Origin: Chryseobacterium camelliae
GTDB lineage: Bacteria > Bacteroidota > Bacteroidia > Flavobacteriales > Weeksellaceae
Length of the DNA stretch: 64,000 nt
NCBI RefSeq assembly: GCF_030818575.1
Contig: NZ_JAUTAL010000001.1
Location: 3,286,001 to 3,350,000, forward strand
Direction: 5' to 3'
Below, piece after piece: positions 1 through 8,195 of the stretch. The position numbers were made by a program, and so were the translations under genes. The notes beneath the pieces are model-generated. The model had not been told where the DNA came from. It searched no databases and was given only the letters and a program-made list of their open reading frames with translations. How positions within the stretch are numbered: position 1 is the stretch's first letter; each line of letters begins with the position of its first letter.

Positions 1-2
1 AT

Positions 3-401
3 CTTTTCCCGTACATGGATCTGCCGGCATTCGATGTTTCAGGAAAAATGTTCCCGCTGATGATCGTGACCTTAGCCGCCGGACTTGCCGCTATTGGTTT
101 CGGGGTGTTATTGGGTACCATTGCAGACACTCAGGAACAATCTGCCCCTTTCGGAGCCACTTCCGTGGTTGTGCTGGCGGCAGTAGGAGGAATCTGGGTT
201 CCTGTTTTCCTCATGCCTGAATTCATGCAGCATATCGCCCGTTTTTCTCCGATGAACTGGGGACTGAATGCCTATTATGATATTATCCTCCGCAATAGCG
301 GCATCAGCAGCATTGCTACGGAACTGATCTTATTAATCCTGTTTTATCTCGTGATGGTAAGCCTGTCCATTATATATGAACGGAAACTCCACCGGGTCTG
401 A
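3..401 (+). CDS. ABC-2 type transporter permease, C-terminal part (cut by window edge)
   Basis: The reading frame is open from the first bases of the window, so this is the 3' end of a longer gene. The visible 132 residues hold about four hydrophobic segments, ending in a basic tail (ERKLHRV), as in ABC-2 family permeases. The segment around GIWVPVFLMP followed by FSPMNWGLNAYYD resembles the last extracellular loop of this family. It leads directly into the thioesterase gene of the pigment cluster, so I infer that it helps export or position the pigment or an intermediate. An ATP-binding subunit should lie upstream of the window. The substrate is not shown by sequence. Confidence 0.8.
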   Translation, partial: LFPYMDLPAFDVSGKMFPLMIVTLAAGLAAIGFGVLLGTIADTQEQSAPFGATSVVVLAAVGGIWVPVFLMPEFMQHIARFSPMNWGLNAYYDIILRNSGISSIATELILLILFYLVMVSLSIIYERKLHRV

Positions 402-405
402 ACTA

Positions 406-840
406 ATGAATTTAAAGAAAGAAATGAATACCTTATCCTGTACGGAAGAAGTAAGAGTACGGTTCAATGAGACGGATCCTCTGGGAATCGTCTGGCACGG
501 GCATTATATTGTATATTTTGAAGACGGCAGGGAAGCTTTCGGCCGTGAACACGGGCTTACCTATCTTGATATACAGAAAGCAGGGTATGTAACTCCGATC
601 GTAAAGAGTACCTGTGAGCATTTTTTGCCTCTGAAATATGGAGAAACGTTCAGGATTGTGACTACATTCGTAAATTCGGTTTCTGCCAAGCTGATTTACC
701 GGTATGAACTTTTTAATACTGAAAACCAACTGGTATGCACCGGGGAAACCATTCAGGTGTTTCTGGATGCGGACGGAAACCTCTGTTTGTATAACCCTGA
801 ATTCTTTCAGGCCTGGAAAGACCGTATGGGATTATCATGA
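406..840 (+). CDS. Acyl-CoA/acyl-ACP thioesterase, 4HBT hot-dog family (ApeK-like)
   Basis: A single hot-dog domain of 144 residues. The N-terminal signature RVRFNETDPLGIVWHGHY and the following YFEDGREAF match the 4-hydroxybenzoyl-CoA thioesterase / YbgC family, in which the Asp of TD-x-x-G is catalytic. An ATG at 376 would overlap the permease by 26 bases. The ATG at 406, just after the permease stop, is preferred, and one at 424 is also possible. Aryl-polyene clusters carry a homologous thioesterase (ApeK), so it probably hydrolyses or edits acyl intermediates of pigment synthesis. It overlaps the next gene by four bases (ATGA), which indicates translational coupling. Confidence 0.85.
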   Translation: MNLKKEMNTLSCTEEVRVRFNETDPLGIVWHGHYIVYFEDGREAFGREHGLTYLDIQKAGYVTPIVKSTCEHFLPLKYGETFRIVTTFVNSVSAKLIYRYELFNTENQLVCTGETIQVFLDADGNLCLYNPEFFQAWKDRMGLS

Positions 841-1985
841 AAAAGCAGACATTCATCACAGACTATAATTGTGTAACGCCTCTGGGCTTTGACACAGCCT
901 CTAACTGGGAAAACCTGATCTCAGGTAATTCAGGAATTGCCCCGCATCCTGGTATGGGAAATCAGGGATCCTTTTATGCTTCCATCATCCCAGATGAAAG
1001 GCTAAACGAAGAATTCGATACATATTTCGATCATGCAGATTTTACCCGGCTGGAAAAAATGCTGTTGTTATCCCTGAAACCCCTGGTTGAAAGGCATCGT
1101 ATTACAGAACATACGGGACTGATATTGTCTACAACGAAGGGAAATATCACCCTGCTTAAGAACCAGCCGCAACTTCCGGAAGGCGCATACCTTTCCGTGC
1201 TTGCCCAAAAGATTGCTGATCATTTCGGGTTTGCCACAAAACCTGTCGTCATTTCCAATGCCTGTGTATCGGGGGTTATGGCAGTGGCTGTAGCGAAAAA
1301 CATGATTGCAGCCGGCAGGTTTGCCGATGCTTTTGTCATCGCCGGCGATGAGGTCTCGGAATTTGTGCTTTCAGGATTCAACTCCTTCCAGGCTATTGCA
1401 CCAGAGCCCTGTAAACCTTATGATGCGTCACGGAACGGCATTAACCTAGGAGAGGCAGCTGCGGCAGCTTATGTCACTTCATCACCTCCAGGTACTGCAC
1501 AGTTATGCTTTAAAATATTGGGAGATTCATCGGTTAACGATGCCAATCATATTTCCGGACCTTCAAGAACCGGTGACGGCTTATATGCCAGCATCACCCA
1601 TGCCATGAAGGAGGCAGGCATAACCCCTGAAGCCATCGATTTTATTTCCGCACACGGAACCGCAACCCTTTATAATGATGAAATGGAATCCATTGCATTC
1701 GGCAGAGCGGGATTGCAGAGTACGCCTTTGCACAGCCTTAAAGGATTTTACGGGCACTGCCTGGGAGCTTCGGGGCTGCTGGAAAGCATCATAGCAATGG
1801 AAAGTGCCCTGCGCGGCACGCTCATTAAATCGAAAAACTTTCAGGCAAACGGAGTATCCGGGACACTGGATATCCTTAGGGAAAACCGTCCTGCAGGGAT
1901 TACCCGGATCCTTAAAACAGCCTCAGGATTCGGAGGCTGCAACGCTGCTCTTGTCCTGGAAAAACGTTCAACACCAAGCGTATGA
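837..1985 (+). CDS. Beta-ketoacyl-ACP synthase with intact catalytic triad
   Basis: A 382-residue thiolase-fold condensing enzyme. All three KAS I/II catalytic residues are visible: Cys143 in NACVSG, His273 in AHGTAT and His307 in GHCLGASG. It should catalyse decarboxylative Claisen condensation of malonyl-ACP with the growing polyene chain. It is about 25 residues shorter than FabF, mainly at the N-terminus, where the usual ITGxG start is replaced by [10 protein letters not shown]. It is four-base coupled to the genes on both sides. By gene order and content it corresponds to a ketosynthase of aryl-polyene clusters. Which elongation step it serves cannot be told from sequence. Confidence 0.9.
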   Translation: MKKQTFITDYNCVTPLGFDTASNWENLISGNSGIAPHPGMGNQGSFYASIIPDERLNEEFDTYFDHADFTRLEKMLLLSLKPLVERHRITEHTGLILSTTKGNITLLKNQPQLPEGAYLSVLAQKIADHFGFATKPVVISNACVSGVMAVAVAKNMIAAGRFADAFVIAGDEVSEFVLSGFNSFQAIAPEPCKPYDASRNGINLGEAAAAAYVTSSPPGTAQLCFKILGDSSVNDANHISGPSRTGDGLYASITHAMKEAGITPEAIDFISAHGTATLYNDEMESIAFGRAGLQSTPLHSLKGFYGHCLGASGLLESIIAMESALRGTLIKSKNFQANGVSGTLDILRENRPAGITRILKTASGFGGCNAALVLEKRSTPSV

Positions 1986-2521
1986 AGAAAACCGATATCT
2001 GTACCATAGCCGGATCAGCCATAACGGTAAACGGCGAAGTGATTTTCAAAAGTGAAGCAAAGGATTTTTCAGACTTTGCCAAAGAAGCTTATAAAACCCT
2101 GGAAATCAACTATCCTAAATTCCACAAAATGGACGCTTTGAGCAAGCTTGCTTTTCTGGGTGCCGAAATGCTTCTTAAAGATCAGGATAATAACCGGACC
2201 GCGCTGGTTTTTGCAAACAGGTCATCCAGCCTGGATACCGATGTCAAATACCAGGAAAGCATCAATTCAAAAGAGCAGTACTTTCCGAGCCCTGCTGTTT
2301 TTGTGTATACGCTGCCCAATATCTGTACAGGGGAAATATGCATCAGGCATAAGATGCAGACAGAGAACGCCTTCTTTGTTCTGGATGAATTTGATGAAGA
2401 TTTCATGCATACCTATTCAGAGCAGCTGCTGGAATCCGGAAAAGCGGAAAAAGTACTGTGCGGCTGGATAGAACTTTATAAAGAAAGTTATAATGCTTTC
2501 GTATATTTGCTTACATTATAA
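1982..2521 (+). CDS. Short ketosynthase-like protein (half-size, no catalytic triad)
   Basis: A 179-residue protein. The stretch around [24 protein letters not shown] is similar to the region before the active site in chain-length-factor-like ketosynthases (Ketoacyl-synt_2 type), but the protein ends before a C-terminal thiolase half and has no HGT or GHxxGA motif. It is therefore not an active condensing enzyme by itself. The frame is intact and coupled by four bases to the preceding ketosynthase, which argues against a decayed remnant. It may be a partner or scaffold subunit. A 160-base gap follows before the acyl carrier protein gene. The family assignment is by pattern only. Confidence 0.7.
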   Translation: MKKTDICTIAGSAITVNGEVIFKSEAKDFSDFAKEAYKTLEINYPKFHKMDALSKLAFLGAEMLLKDQDNNRTALVFANRSSSLDTDVKYQESINSKEQYFPSPAVFVYTLPNICTGEICIRHKMQTENAFFVLDEFDEDFMHTYSEQLLESGKAEKVLCGWIELYKESYNAFVYLLTL

Positions 2522-2681
2522 ATTTGATAATTGAAAACGGGCTCATTTTGAGAATGTAAATACTGCAATGAGCGTACAAAAATCATTAAGAAAGTATCTT
2601 TAATTTAAAACCCACGTATAAGATATAGTTTTAATCCACTTTCAGATTATCTAATTAACCTATTTTCAAATTAAAATCTTT

Positions 2682-2939
2682 ATGGAAAATTTAAGAGAAG
2701 AATTAAAACACAAAATCATTGAAGTCCTTAATCTTGAAGACGTTGCCGTAGAAGAGATCCAGGATACCGATCCTTTATTCGGAGGCGGGCTTGGGCTGGA
2801 TTCTATTGATGCCCTTGAACTGATCGTTCTTTTGGACAAAGATTACGGCATCAAACTTTCCGACCCTAAAAAAGGAAAAGAAATTTTCCAGTCTATCGAT
2901 ACGATGGCTAAATTTATTGAAGAAAACAGAACAAAATAA
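2682..2939 (+). CDS. Acyl carrier protein (first of two in the cluster)
   Basis: An 85-residue acidic helical protein. Its GLGLDSIDALEL motif contains the Ser that receives the 4'-phosphopantetheine arm. It should carry the aryl-polyene chain between ketosynthase, reductase and dehydratase. It lies seven bases upstream of a ketosynthase gene, the arrangement seen in aryl-polyene clusters with two carrier proteins. The second carrier (13,799-14,053) has a related but distinct motif, so the two may serve different steps such as starter loading and extension. The ATG at 2682 is the only sensible start. Confidence 0.93.
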   Translation: MENLREELKHKIIEVLNLEDVAVEEIQDTDPLFGGGLGLDSIDALELIVLLDKDYGIKLSDPKKGKEIFQSIDTMAKFIEENRTK

Positions 2940-2946
2940 ATAAGTA

Positions 2947-4146
2947 ATGGGCGGAAAAATTGCCATTACGGGAATGGGCATCATTTCCTCCATCGGTCAT
3001 AACGTGGAGGAAAATTTTATTTCTTTACAATCCGGGAAACATGGTATTTCTGATATTGAACTCTTTGAAACCCGCCATGCAGGAACCATAAAGACCGGGG
3101 AAATCAAACTGTCTAATGAAGACCTGATCCGGAAACTGGGCCTGCCTGAAAACAATAACCTGACCAGAACAGCTTTACTGGGCATCTGGGCGGCAAGAGA
3201 AGCGGTTGAAAAAGCAGGGATTTCAGATATCAATGAATGCAGGACCGGGCTGATCTCCTCTACAAGCGTGGGGGGAATGGATATCACAGAAAACTTCTTC
3301 TACACCTACGAAAACCATCCTGAGAAAATAAAATACATCGATGCACATGATGCTGGCAATTCCTCACTGGCTATCGCAGAAGATCTGGGGCTGAAAGGAA
3401 TGGTTTCCACGATCAGTACCGCATGTTCATCCGCAGCCAACGCCATTATGATGGGGGCCAAACTCATCAAAAGCGGCGTACTGGACCGGGTAATTGTGGG
3501 CGGCACAGATTCTCTCTCCAAATTTACCCTGAATGGTTTTAATACCCTGATGATCCTCACCGATTCCTATAATACGCCTTTCGACCAAAACAGAAAAGGG
3601 CTTAACCTGGGTGAAGCTGCCGCTTTTCTGGTGCTGGAATCTGATGAAGCGGTAAAAAAAGACCATAAAAAAGTCTTAGGCTACCTTTCCGGATACGGAA
3701 ATGCCAATGATGCCCATCACCAGACCGCATCTTCTGAAAACGGGCAGGGCGCTTACCTTGCCATGCAGAAGGCCTTACAGGTTTCCGGGCTGGCCAGGGA
3801 AGATATTGATTACATCAATGTGCACGGAACTGCCACACCTAACAATGATTTATCTGAAGGCATTGCCATGATCAGGATATTCGGGGAAGGCCTTGTGCCG
3901 GAATTCAGCTCTACTAAGGCGTTTACCGGACATACACTTGCCGCCGCCGCAGGGATTGAAGCCGTATTCTCACTTTTGGCCATACAACACAATACCATTT
4001 TTCCGAACCTGAATTTCACCACCAAAATGGAAGAGTTCGACCTCATCCCCGTTACTGAACGGAAAGATAAAAGCATCCGCCATGTGCTGTCCAATTCTTT
4101 TGGATTCGGCGGGAACTGTTCCACTTTAATTTTTTCAGAATCATGA
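2947..4146 (+). CDS. Beta-ketoacyl-ACP synthase (KAS I/II type)
   Basis: A full-length 399-residue ketosynthase. It starts KIAITGMGIISSIG and carries Cys160 in STACSSA, His293 in VHGTATPNND and His329 in FTGHTLAAAAG, so the Cys-His-His triad is complete. The next gene, overlapping by four bases, encodes a ketosynthase homologue that has lost these residues. The pair therefore looks like a KS/chain-length-factor heterodimer of the type II polyketide and aryl-polyene kind. I infer that it makes the main polyene chain of the pigment. The start ATG at 2947 follows the carrier protein stop by seven bases. Confidence 0.92.
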   Translation: MGGKIAITGMGIISSIGHNVEENFISLQSGKHGISDIELFETRHAGTIKTGEIKLSNEDLIRKLGLPENNNLTRTALLGIWAAREAVEKAGISDINECRTGLISSTSVGGMDITENFFYTYENHPEKIKYIDAHDAGNSSLAIAEDLGLKGMVSTISTACSSAANAIMMGAKLIKSGVLDRVIVGGTDSLSKFTLNGFNTLMILTDSYNTPFDQNRKGLNLGEAAAFLVLESDEAVKKDHKKVLGYLSGYGNANDAHHQTASSENGQGAYLAMQKALQVSGLAREDIDYINVHGTATPNNDLSEGIAMIRIFGEGLVPEFSSTKAFTGHTLAAAAGIEAVFSLLAIQHNTIFPNLNFTTKMEEFDLIPVTERKDKSIRHVLSNSFGFGGNCSTLIFSES

Positions 4147-5210
4147 GTTCCGTTTATATCAACAGCGCAGCCTGCATCTCAGCCCAGGAAACCCTGAAGG
4201 AAGGTTTTATGAATCACCTTCAGCTACAGAACGCAGAGCAGATTTTGCAGGCTATAGAACCCAATTATAAAGAATTTATTCCTCCTGCCATGATCAGGCG
4301 GATGTCCAAAACGGTAAAAATGAGTACCGTAGCAGCACATTATGCTTTAAAGGAAGCAGGGATTGACCAGCCGGACGCCATTATCGTGGGTACGGGGATG
4401 GGATGCTGCCAGGATTCTGAAAAGTTCCTGAAAAATGTCATAGACAATCATGAGGAATTCCTGACCCCTACGTATTTCATCCAGTCTACCCATAATACAG
4501 TAGCAGGGCAAATCACGCTGGGGATTCAGTGCCATGCCTATAATTTCACCTATGTGAACACGTCTTCTGCTCTGGAATTTTCATTTCTGGACGCCAAACT
4601 CCAGATCAATGACGGTGAGGCAGAAAATATCCTTACAGGTTCTACAGACGAGAAAACAGACCGTGTAATGGAACTTCATAGGCTGAACGGAAGCCTGAAA
4701 AAAGAAGAAAACCTCCCTGCTGACCACCTTCATTCAGATACTGATGGGGTAACCTGGGGAGAAGGAGCCAGCTTTTTTGTCCTGGGCAAAAGTAAATCTG
4801 AAAGTACCTATGCTGAACTGAAGGATATTAAGATCATCAATACGCTGAAGGCTGAGGAAACCTCCGAATTTATCACACAGTTTTTAGCTCAAAACCATAT
4901 CGGTCCCCATGATATTGATGCTGTAATCTTGGGCTTCAGCGGTGATGCTGCTTCGGATATTTTTTATACAGAAGCGGTGAAAATTTTCCCGGATTCTGCA
5001 TTGCTGTACTATAAACACCTGAGCGGCGAATTCAATACATCCAGCGGATTTTCAGTGTTCATGGCTTGCCATATCCTTAAAGAACAGCTGATCCCGGAAA
5101 TAATGAGGATCAACACTGTACCAAAGAACGGCATTAAAAATGTGCTCTTATACAATCATCTGAAAGGGCATGACCATAGCCTCATGCTGCTGCAAAAAGC
5201 TGATTCTTAA
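4143..5210 (+). CDS. Catalytically degenerate ketosynthase, chain-length-factor-like
   Basis: A 355-residue ketosynthase homologue without the catalytic residues. Where active enzymes have TACSSA it reads VNTSSAL, placing Thr140 at the Cys position. No HGT motif is present, and the second His region reads HLSGEFNTSSG with Glu296 in place of His. The remaining thiolase landmarks, such as WGEGASFFVLG, are kept. Such proteins pair with an active ketosynthase and set chain length in type II polyketide and aryl-polyene systems. Here the active partner is the four-base-overlapping upstream gene. The role is inferred from this arrangement. Confidence 0.82.
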   Translation: MSSVYINSAACISAQETLKEGFMNHLQLQNAEQILQAIEPNYKEFIPPAMIRRMSKTVKMSTVAAHYALKEAGIDQPDAIIVGTGMGCCQDSEKFLKNVIDNHEEFLTPTYFIQSTHNTVAGQITLGIQCHAYNFTYVNTSSALEFSFLDAKLQINDGEAENILTGSTDEKTDRVMELHRLNGSLKKEENLPADHLHSDTDGVTWGEGASFFVLGKSKSESTYAELKDIKIINTLKAEETSEFITQFLAQNHIGPHDIDAVILGFSGDAASDIFYTEAVKIFPDSALLYYKHLSGEFNTSSGFSVFMACHILKEQLIPEIMRINTVPKNGIKNVLLYNHLKGHDHSLMLLQKADS

Positions 5211-5232
5211 CTGATTTAATGATATTCAAAAT

Positions 5233-5988
5233 ATGAAACATTACCTGTTTATCCTGTTTTACCTGTTCTGCAACCTGTTTATCTATGGGTTTAAGGGAGG
5301 ATTCTGGGTATATGTGTTCTGCTTCATATGGTTCTCAGCTGTGGTCATCTGGGCTTCTTTTGACATCCGGCTGGGGTATTTTGTGAACAGTATCACCCAT
5401 AAAAGAACAAAAAAGAAAGAAATTGCACTGACTTTTGATGACGGCCCTACCGAATTTACCCAGGTTGTCCTTGACCTGCTTCATGAACATCAGCTCAAGG
5501 CTACATTTTTCTGCATCGGCAAGCAGGTTGAAAAATATCCTGAAATATTCAGGAGGATTATTTCGGAAGGCCACACAATAGGAAACCATACCTACAGCCA
5601 TTCCAAATCCACAGGATTTCTATCCGCTGCTGCTATGACGGAAGAGATCAAGCATTGCGATGCAGCTATGGTCAGAACCGGAAATATTAAGACCCCATTA
5701 TATCGACCTCCGTTCGGAGTAACCAATCCTAATATTGCCAAAGCTATTAAAAGGACCGGTAAAAAAAGTATCGGATGGAATGTGCGTTCGCTGGATACGG
5801 TAACTGAACATGCTCCGGCTATTTACAGAAGGATTGTAAAAAGAATCCGTCCCGGAAGCATTGTGCTCCTTCATGACACTTCAGAAAAAACAACCCTTGT
5901 CCTGAAAGATTTATTATTATTTTTGAAGGATAAAAAGTATAATACGTACACCATCGATTCACTCATCAAACCGGAATATCATGATTAA
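5233..5988 (+). CDS. Membrane-anchored polysaccharide deacetylase family protein (NodB domain)
   Basis: 251 residues. Residues 1-45 form one or two hydrophobic segments, and the rest is a NodB carbohydrate esterase domain. The catalytic and metal motif TFDDGP (Asp69, Asp70), the GNHTYSH metal-binding motif, RPPFG and the late LLHD motif are all present, so a functional metal-dependent deacetylase is expected at the membrane. NodB-family proteins act on N-acetyl sugars, but some family members have other substrates. The gene sits in the pigment operon and overlaps the LolA-like gene by eight bases. Its role in pigment formation is not obvious from sequence. Confidence 0.85.
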   Translation: MKHYLFILFYLFCNLFIYGFKGGFWVYVFCFIWFSAVVIWASFDIRLGYFVNSITHKRTKKKEIALTFDDGPTEFTQVVLDLLHEHQLKATFFCIGKQVEKYPEIFRRIISEGHTIGNHTYSHSKSTGFLSAAAMTEEIKHCDAAMVRTGNIKTPLYRPPFGVTNPNIAKAIKRTGKKSIGWNVRSLDTVTEHAPAIYRRIVKRIRPGSIVLLHDTSEKTTLVLKDLLLFLKDKKYNTYTIDSLIKPEYHD

Positions 5989-6607
5989 AAATATGGCTTT
6001 AGGAATTGTATTCCTTTTCTCAGGATTTGCCTCTGCGCAAAATACAGCAATGACTGGTACTGAAGCAAAAGCTTTTGTGGCCAAAGTTTCAGCAGAGAGC
6101 CGGCAGATCAAAACCCTGCAGAGCGACTTTACCCAGACCAAGAAAATGGATTTCCTGGATAAGAGCATCGTAACCCAGGGAAGGATGTCGCTGAAAGCCC
6201 CAAATACGCTGAACTGGAAATATACCAAGCCTTACCAGTATGCCATTGTTTTCAAAGACAATAAGATTTTCATCAATGACCAGGGGAAAAAATCTTCGGT
6301 AGATGCCAAAAGTAAAACCTTTGAAAAGATCAATAAGCTGATTGTAGGAAGCTCTAACGGACAGATGTTCAATGACCCGGAATTTACGGTGTCCTATTTT
6401 AAGAACAACGGCTTCAATATCGCAAAATTCACACCCAGATCTTCCCAGCTCCTGAAATACATCAAACAGATTGAGCTCTATTTCCCTAAAAACCAGTCAA
6501 CGGTTTCACAGGTAAATATGCTGGAAGCCTCTGGGGATACTACCAACATCGTTTTTAAAAATACCAAGACCAATGCACCGGTTCCTGCGTCAGAGTTTTC
6601 TTTATAG
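5981..6607 (+). CDS. LolA-like outer membrane lipoprotein carrier family protein
   Basis: 208 residues with a signal peptide ending FASAQ near residue 20, then a LolA/LolB-fold domain. The segment QSDFTQTKKMDFLDK followed by GRMSLKAPNTLNWKYTKPY is typical of LolA family proteins, which shield acyl chains as they cross the periplasm. Aryl-polyene clusters contain such a carrier (ApeL), so here it most likely moves the lipid-like pigment or a precursor to the outer membrane rather than lipoproteins in general. Its 3' end overlaps the next gene by 35 bases. Confidence 0.85.
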   Translation: MIKNMALGIVFLFSGFASAQNTAMTGTEAKAFVAKVSAESRQIKTLQSDFTQTKKMDFLDKSIVTQGRMSLKAPNTLNWKYTKPYQYAIVFKDNKIFINDQGKKSSVDAKSKTFEKINKLIVGSSNGQMFNDPEFTVSYFKNNGFNIAKFTPRSSQLLKYIKQIELYFPKNQSTVSQVNMLEASGDTTNIVFKNTKTNAPVPASEFSL

Positions 6608-7208
6608 CATTCTGTTTTTAGGGCTGATCAGCTGTACGACTTATAAGCTTTCAGATGTAAAGCCGGCCTCTGATACACTGAAAACTGCGGAGAACCTTTA
6701 TTTTTCTTCCGGAGAAGATTATGTGTATAAGTGCCAGATGGATATTTACAGCAACCATGTCAGCGGAATCCTCATCATTAAAAAAACGGAAAACGGTGCT
6801 CACCGTGTAGCCCTTACTTCCGATTTCGGCAATAAACTGATTGATTTCACCATTTCCGATACGGATTTTAAAATCAACTATGTTATTCCTGATCTGGATA
6901 GGAAAATCATAATCAACTTCCTGAAAAATGATTTCCGAAAGCTACTGAAAAGACAGTATCCTGTAAATCAGACTTTTGAAAACGAACAATTCAGGATTTA
7001 TATGTCAAAAGCCGGCAGGGAACAATACTATCTCTTCTTTGATAAAGAGACAAACATGCTGAGACAGATTGTATACACTGAAAAAGACCGTGAAAAAATT
7101 GATTTTACTTTCGGTGCAAAAAAACATATCTTCGCAGACAGTATACAGCTACAGCACAGGGATTATAAAATCAGCATCCGATTATTTCAGATCTCAGAAA
7201 CAGAATAG
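6573..7208 (+). CDS. Predicted lipoprotein of the pigment operon, unknown function
   Basis: 211 residues. The N-terminus has a short basic start and a hydrophobic stretch ending in the lipobox LGLISC, so it should be a lipid-anchored envelope protein. The body is rich in beta-type alternation (for example DFTISDTDFKINYVIPD) and has no enzyme motif that I recognise. The start at 6573 overlaps the LolA-like gene by 35 bases in another frame. It is kept because the next in-frame Met would remove the lipobox. LolA plus a small lipoprotein recalls a LolA/LolB-like relay, but this is inference only. Confidence 0.7.
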   Translation: MHRFLRQSFLYSILFLGLISCTTYKLSDVKPASDTLKTAENLYFSSGEDYVYKCQMDIYSNHVSGILIIKKTENGAHRVALTSDFGNKLIDFTISDTDFKINYVIPDLDRKIIINFLKNDFRKLLKRQYPVNQTFENEQFRIYMSKAGREQYYLFFDKETNMLRQIVYTEKDREKIDFTFGAKKHIFADSIQLQHRDYKISIRLFQISETE

Positions 7209-7327
7209 GCACATGAGGAAACTATACTTTTTTATCTCTGATGTTTTGCTCATGCATTTATTCGTTCACGCTACTAGTAAGCCGGGAAATAAGCAGGAGC
7301 CTGTAGCTTAATCTTAAAAACAACCGT

Positions 7328-7708
7328 ATGCAAAGCATTTTTACAGACTTTTATACAGTACAGTCAACCGAAAAAACAGAAAACGGCCATTTTACCGCCC
7401 GCATCATACTCAATAAAGACCATGATATCTTCAAGGGGCATTTTCCCGGTAATCCGGTTACTCCGGGAGTATGCATGATGCAGATTATAAAAGAAATTAC
7501 TGAAGAATATACCGGGGCCAGGCTGTTTCTTAAATCGGCATCCAATGTAAAGTTCATGGCCATCATCAATCCGTTTGAAACTCCGGAACTCCTTTTGCAA
7601 CTTGATATTTCGGAACATGAAAAGGATGTTAAGGTAAAAAATGTCACGACCTTTGGCGAGACTATTGCATTAAAAATGTCAGTACATTATCAAAAATTAG
7701 CATCATGA
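7328..7708 (+). CDS. FabZ/ApeI-like 3-hydroxyacyl-ACP dehydratase with altered active site
   Basis: A 126-residue single hot-dog domain. The HFPGNPVTPG motif (His38) is the FabZ/FabA-type active-site loop. In FabZ a Glu lies 14 residues after this His, in the long helix; here that position is Gln52 (VCMMQII). The protein should form the double bonds of the polyene by dehydration, but the missing acid suggests different chemistry, a partner subunit, or a subgroup that works without Glu. It overlaps the next gene by four bases. A 119-base gap separates it from the lipoprotein gene. Confidence 0.8.
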   Translation: MQSIFTDFYTVQSTEKTENGHFTARIILNKDHDIFKGHFPGNPVTPGVCMMQIIKEITEEYTGARLFLKSASNVKFMAIINPFETPELLLQLDISEHEKDVKVKNVTTFGETIALKMSVHYQKLAS

Positions 7709-8190
7709 AATTCATTTTCTCAATTATAGCGGCATTGGTCTTTTTTTTCCAGACTTCGGAGATTGAATCTTTGCGGTACAGTTACGCCAAAGCCAATCAG
7801 TCTACGGCCAATACCAGAGCATTCATCAATGTAGCGGATAAACAGTCTGGATCAGATCCTGTTATCCTCGGGTATAAAGCTGCTGCGCAGATTATGGAAG
7901 CCAAGGTAACCACGGAAAAAGGGAAGCGCAAAATGTTTGTCAAAGCCGGAGCCACGAGCCTTGAAAATGTGATCAAAAGCAATCCGAATAACCTCGAGTT
8001 AAGGCTGATCCGTTTGAGTGTACAGGAAAACATCCCTAAAATTGTCGGATACCATAAAAACATGAATGAAGACAAAGCGTTCATCCTGAGCAACTACAGC
8101 AAACAGAACAGCAGTCTCAAAAGCTATATCAAAAGGTTCGCCTCACAGTCTAAAACCATAACTGATACAGAACGTTCAGCCCTTAAGTAA
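7705..8190 (+). CDS. Secreted hypothetical protein of the pigment operon
   Basis: 161 residues with an N-terminal hydrophobic signal (MKFIFSIIAALVFFF). The mature part is basic and predicted helical, with lines such as SNPNNLELRLIRLSVQENIP reminiscent of helical-repeat periplasmic proteins. No domain is recognised. It is four-base coupled to the dehydratase and lies five bases before the glycosyltransferase gene, so it is firmly in the pigment operon. A periplasmic helper role in assembly or transport is a guess. Confidence 0.65.
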   Translation: MKFIFSIIAALVFFFQTSEIESLRYSYAKANQSTANTRAFINVADKQSGSDPVILGYKAAAQIMEAKVTTEKGKRKMFVKAGATSLENVIKSNPNNLELRLIRLSVQENIPKIVGYHKNMNEDKAFILSNYSKQNSSLKSYIKRFASQSKTITDTERSALK

Positions 8191-8195
8191 TCGCC

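Noticed and set aside
7213..7311. A 32-codon ORF between the lipoprotein and dehydratase genes
   Set aside because: It has a short hydrophobic stretch but nothing else to support translation. It is kept only as a note.
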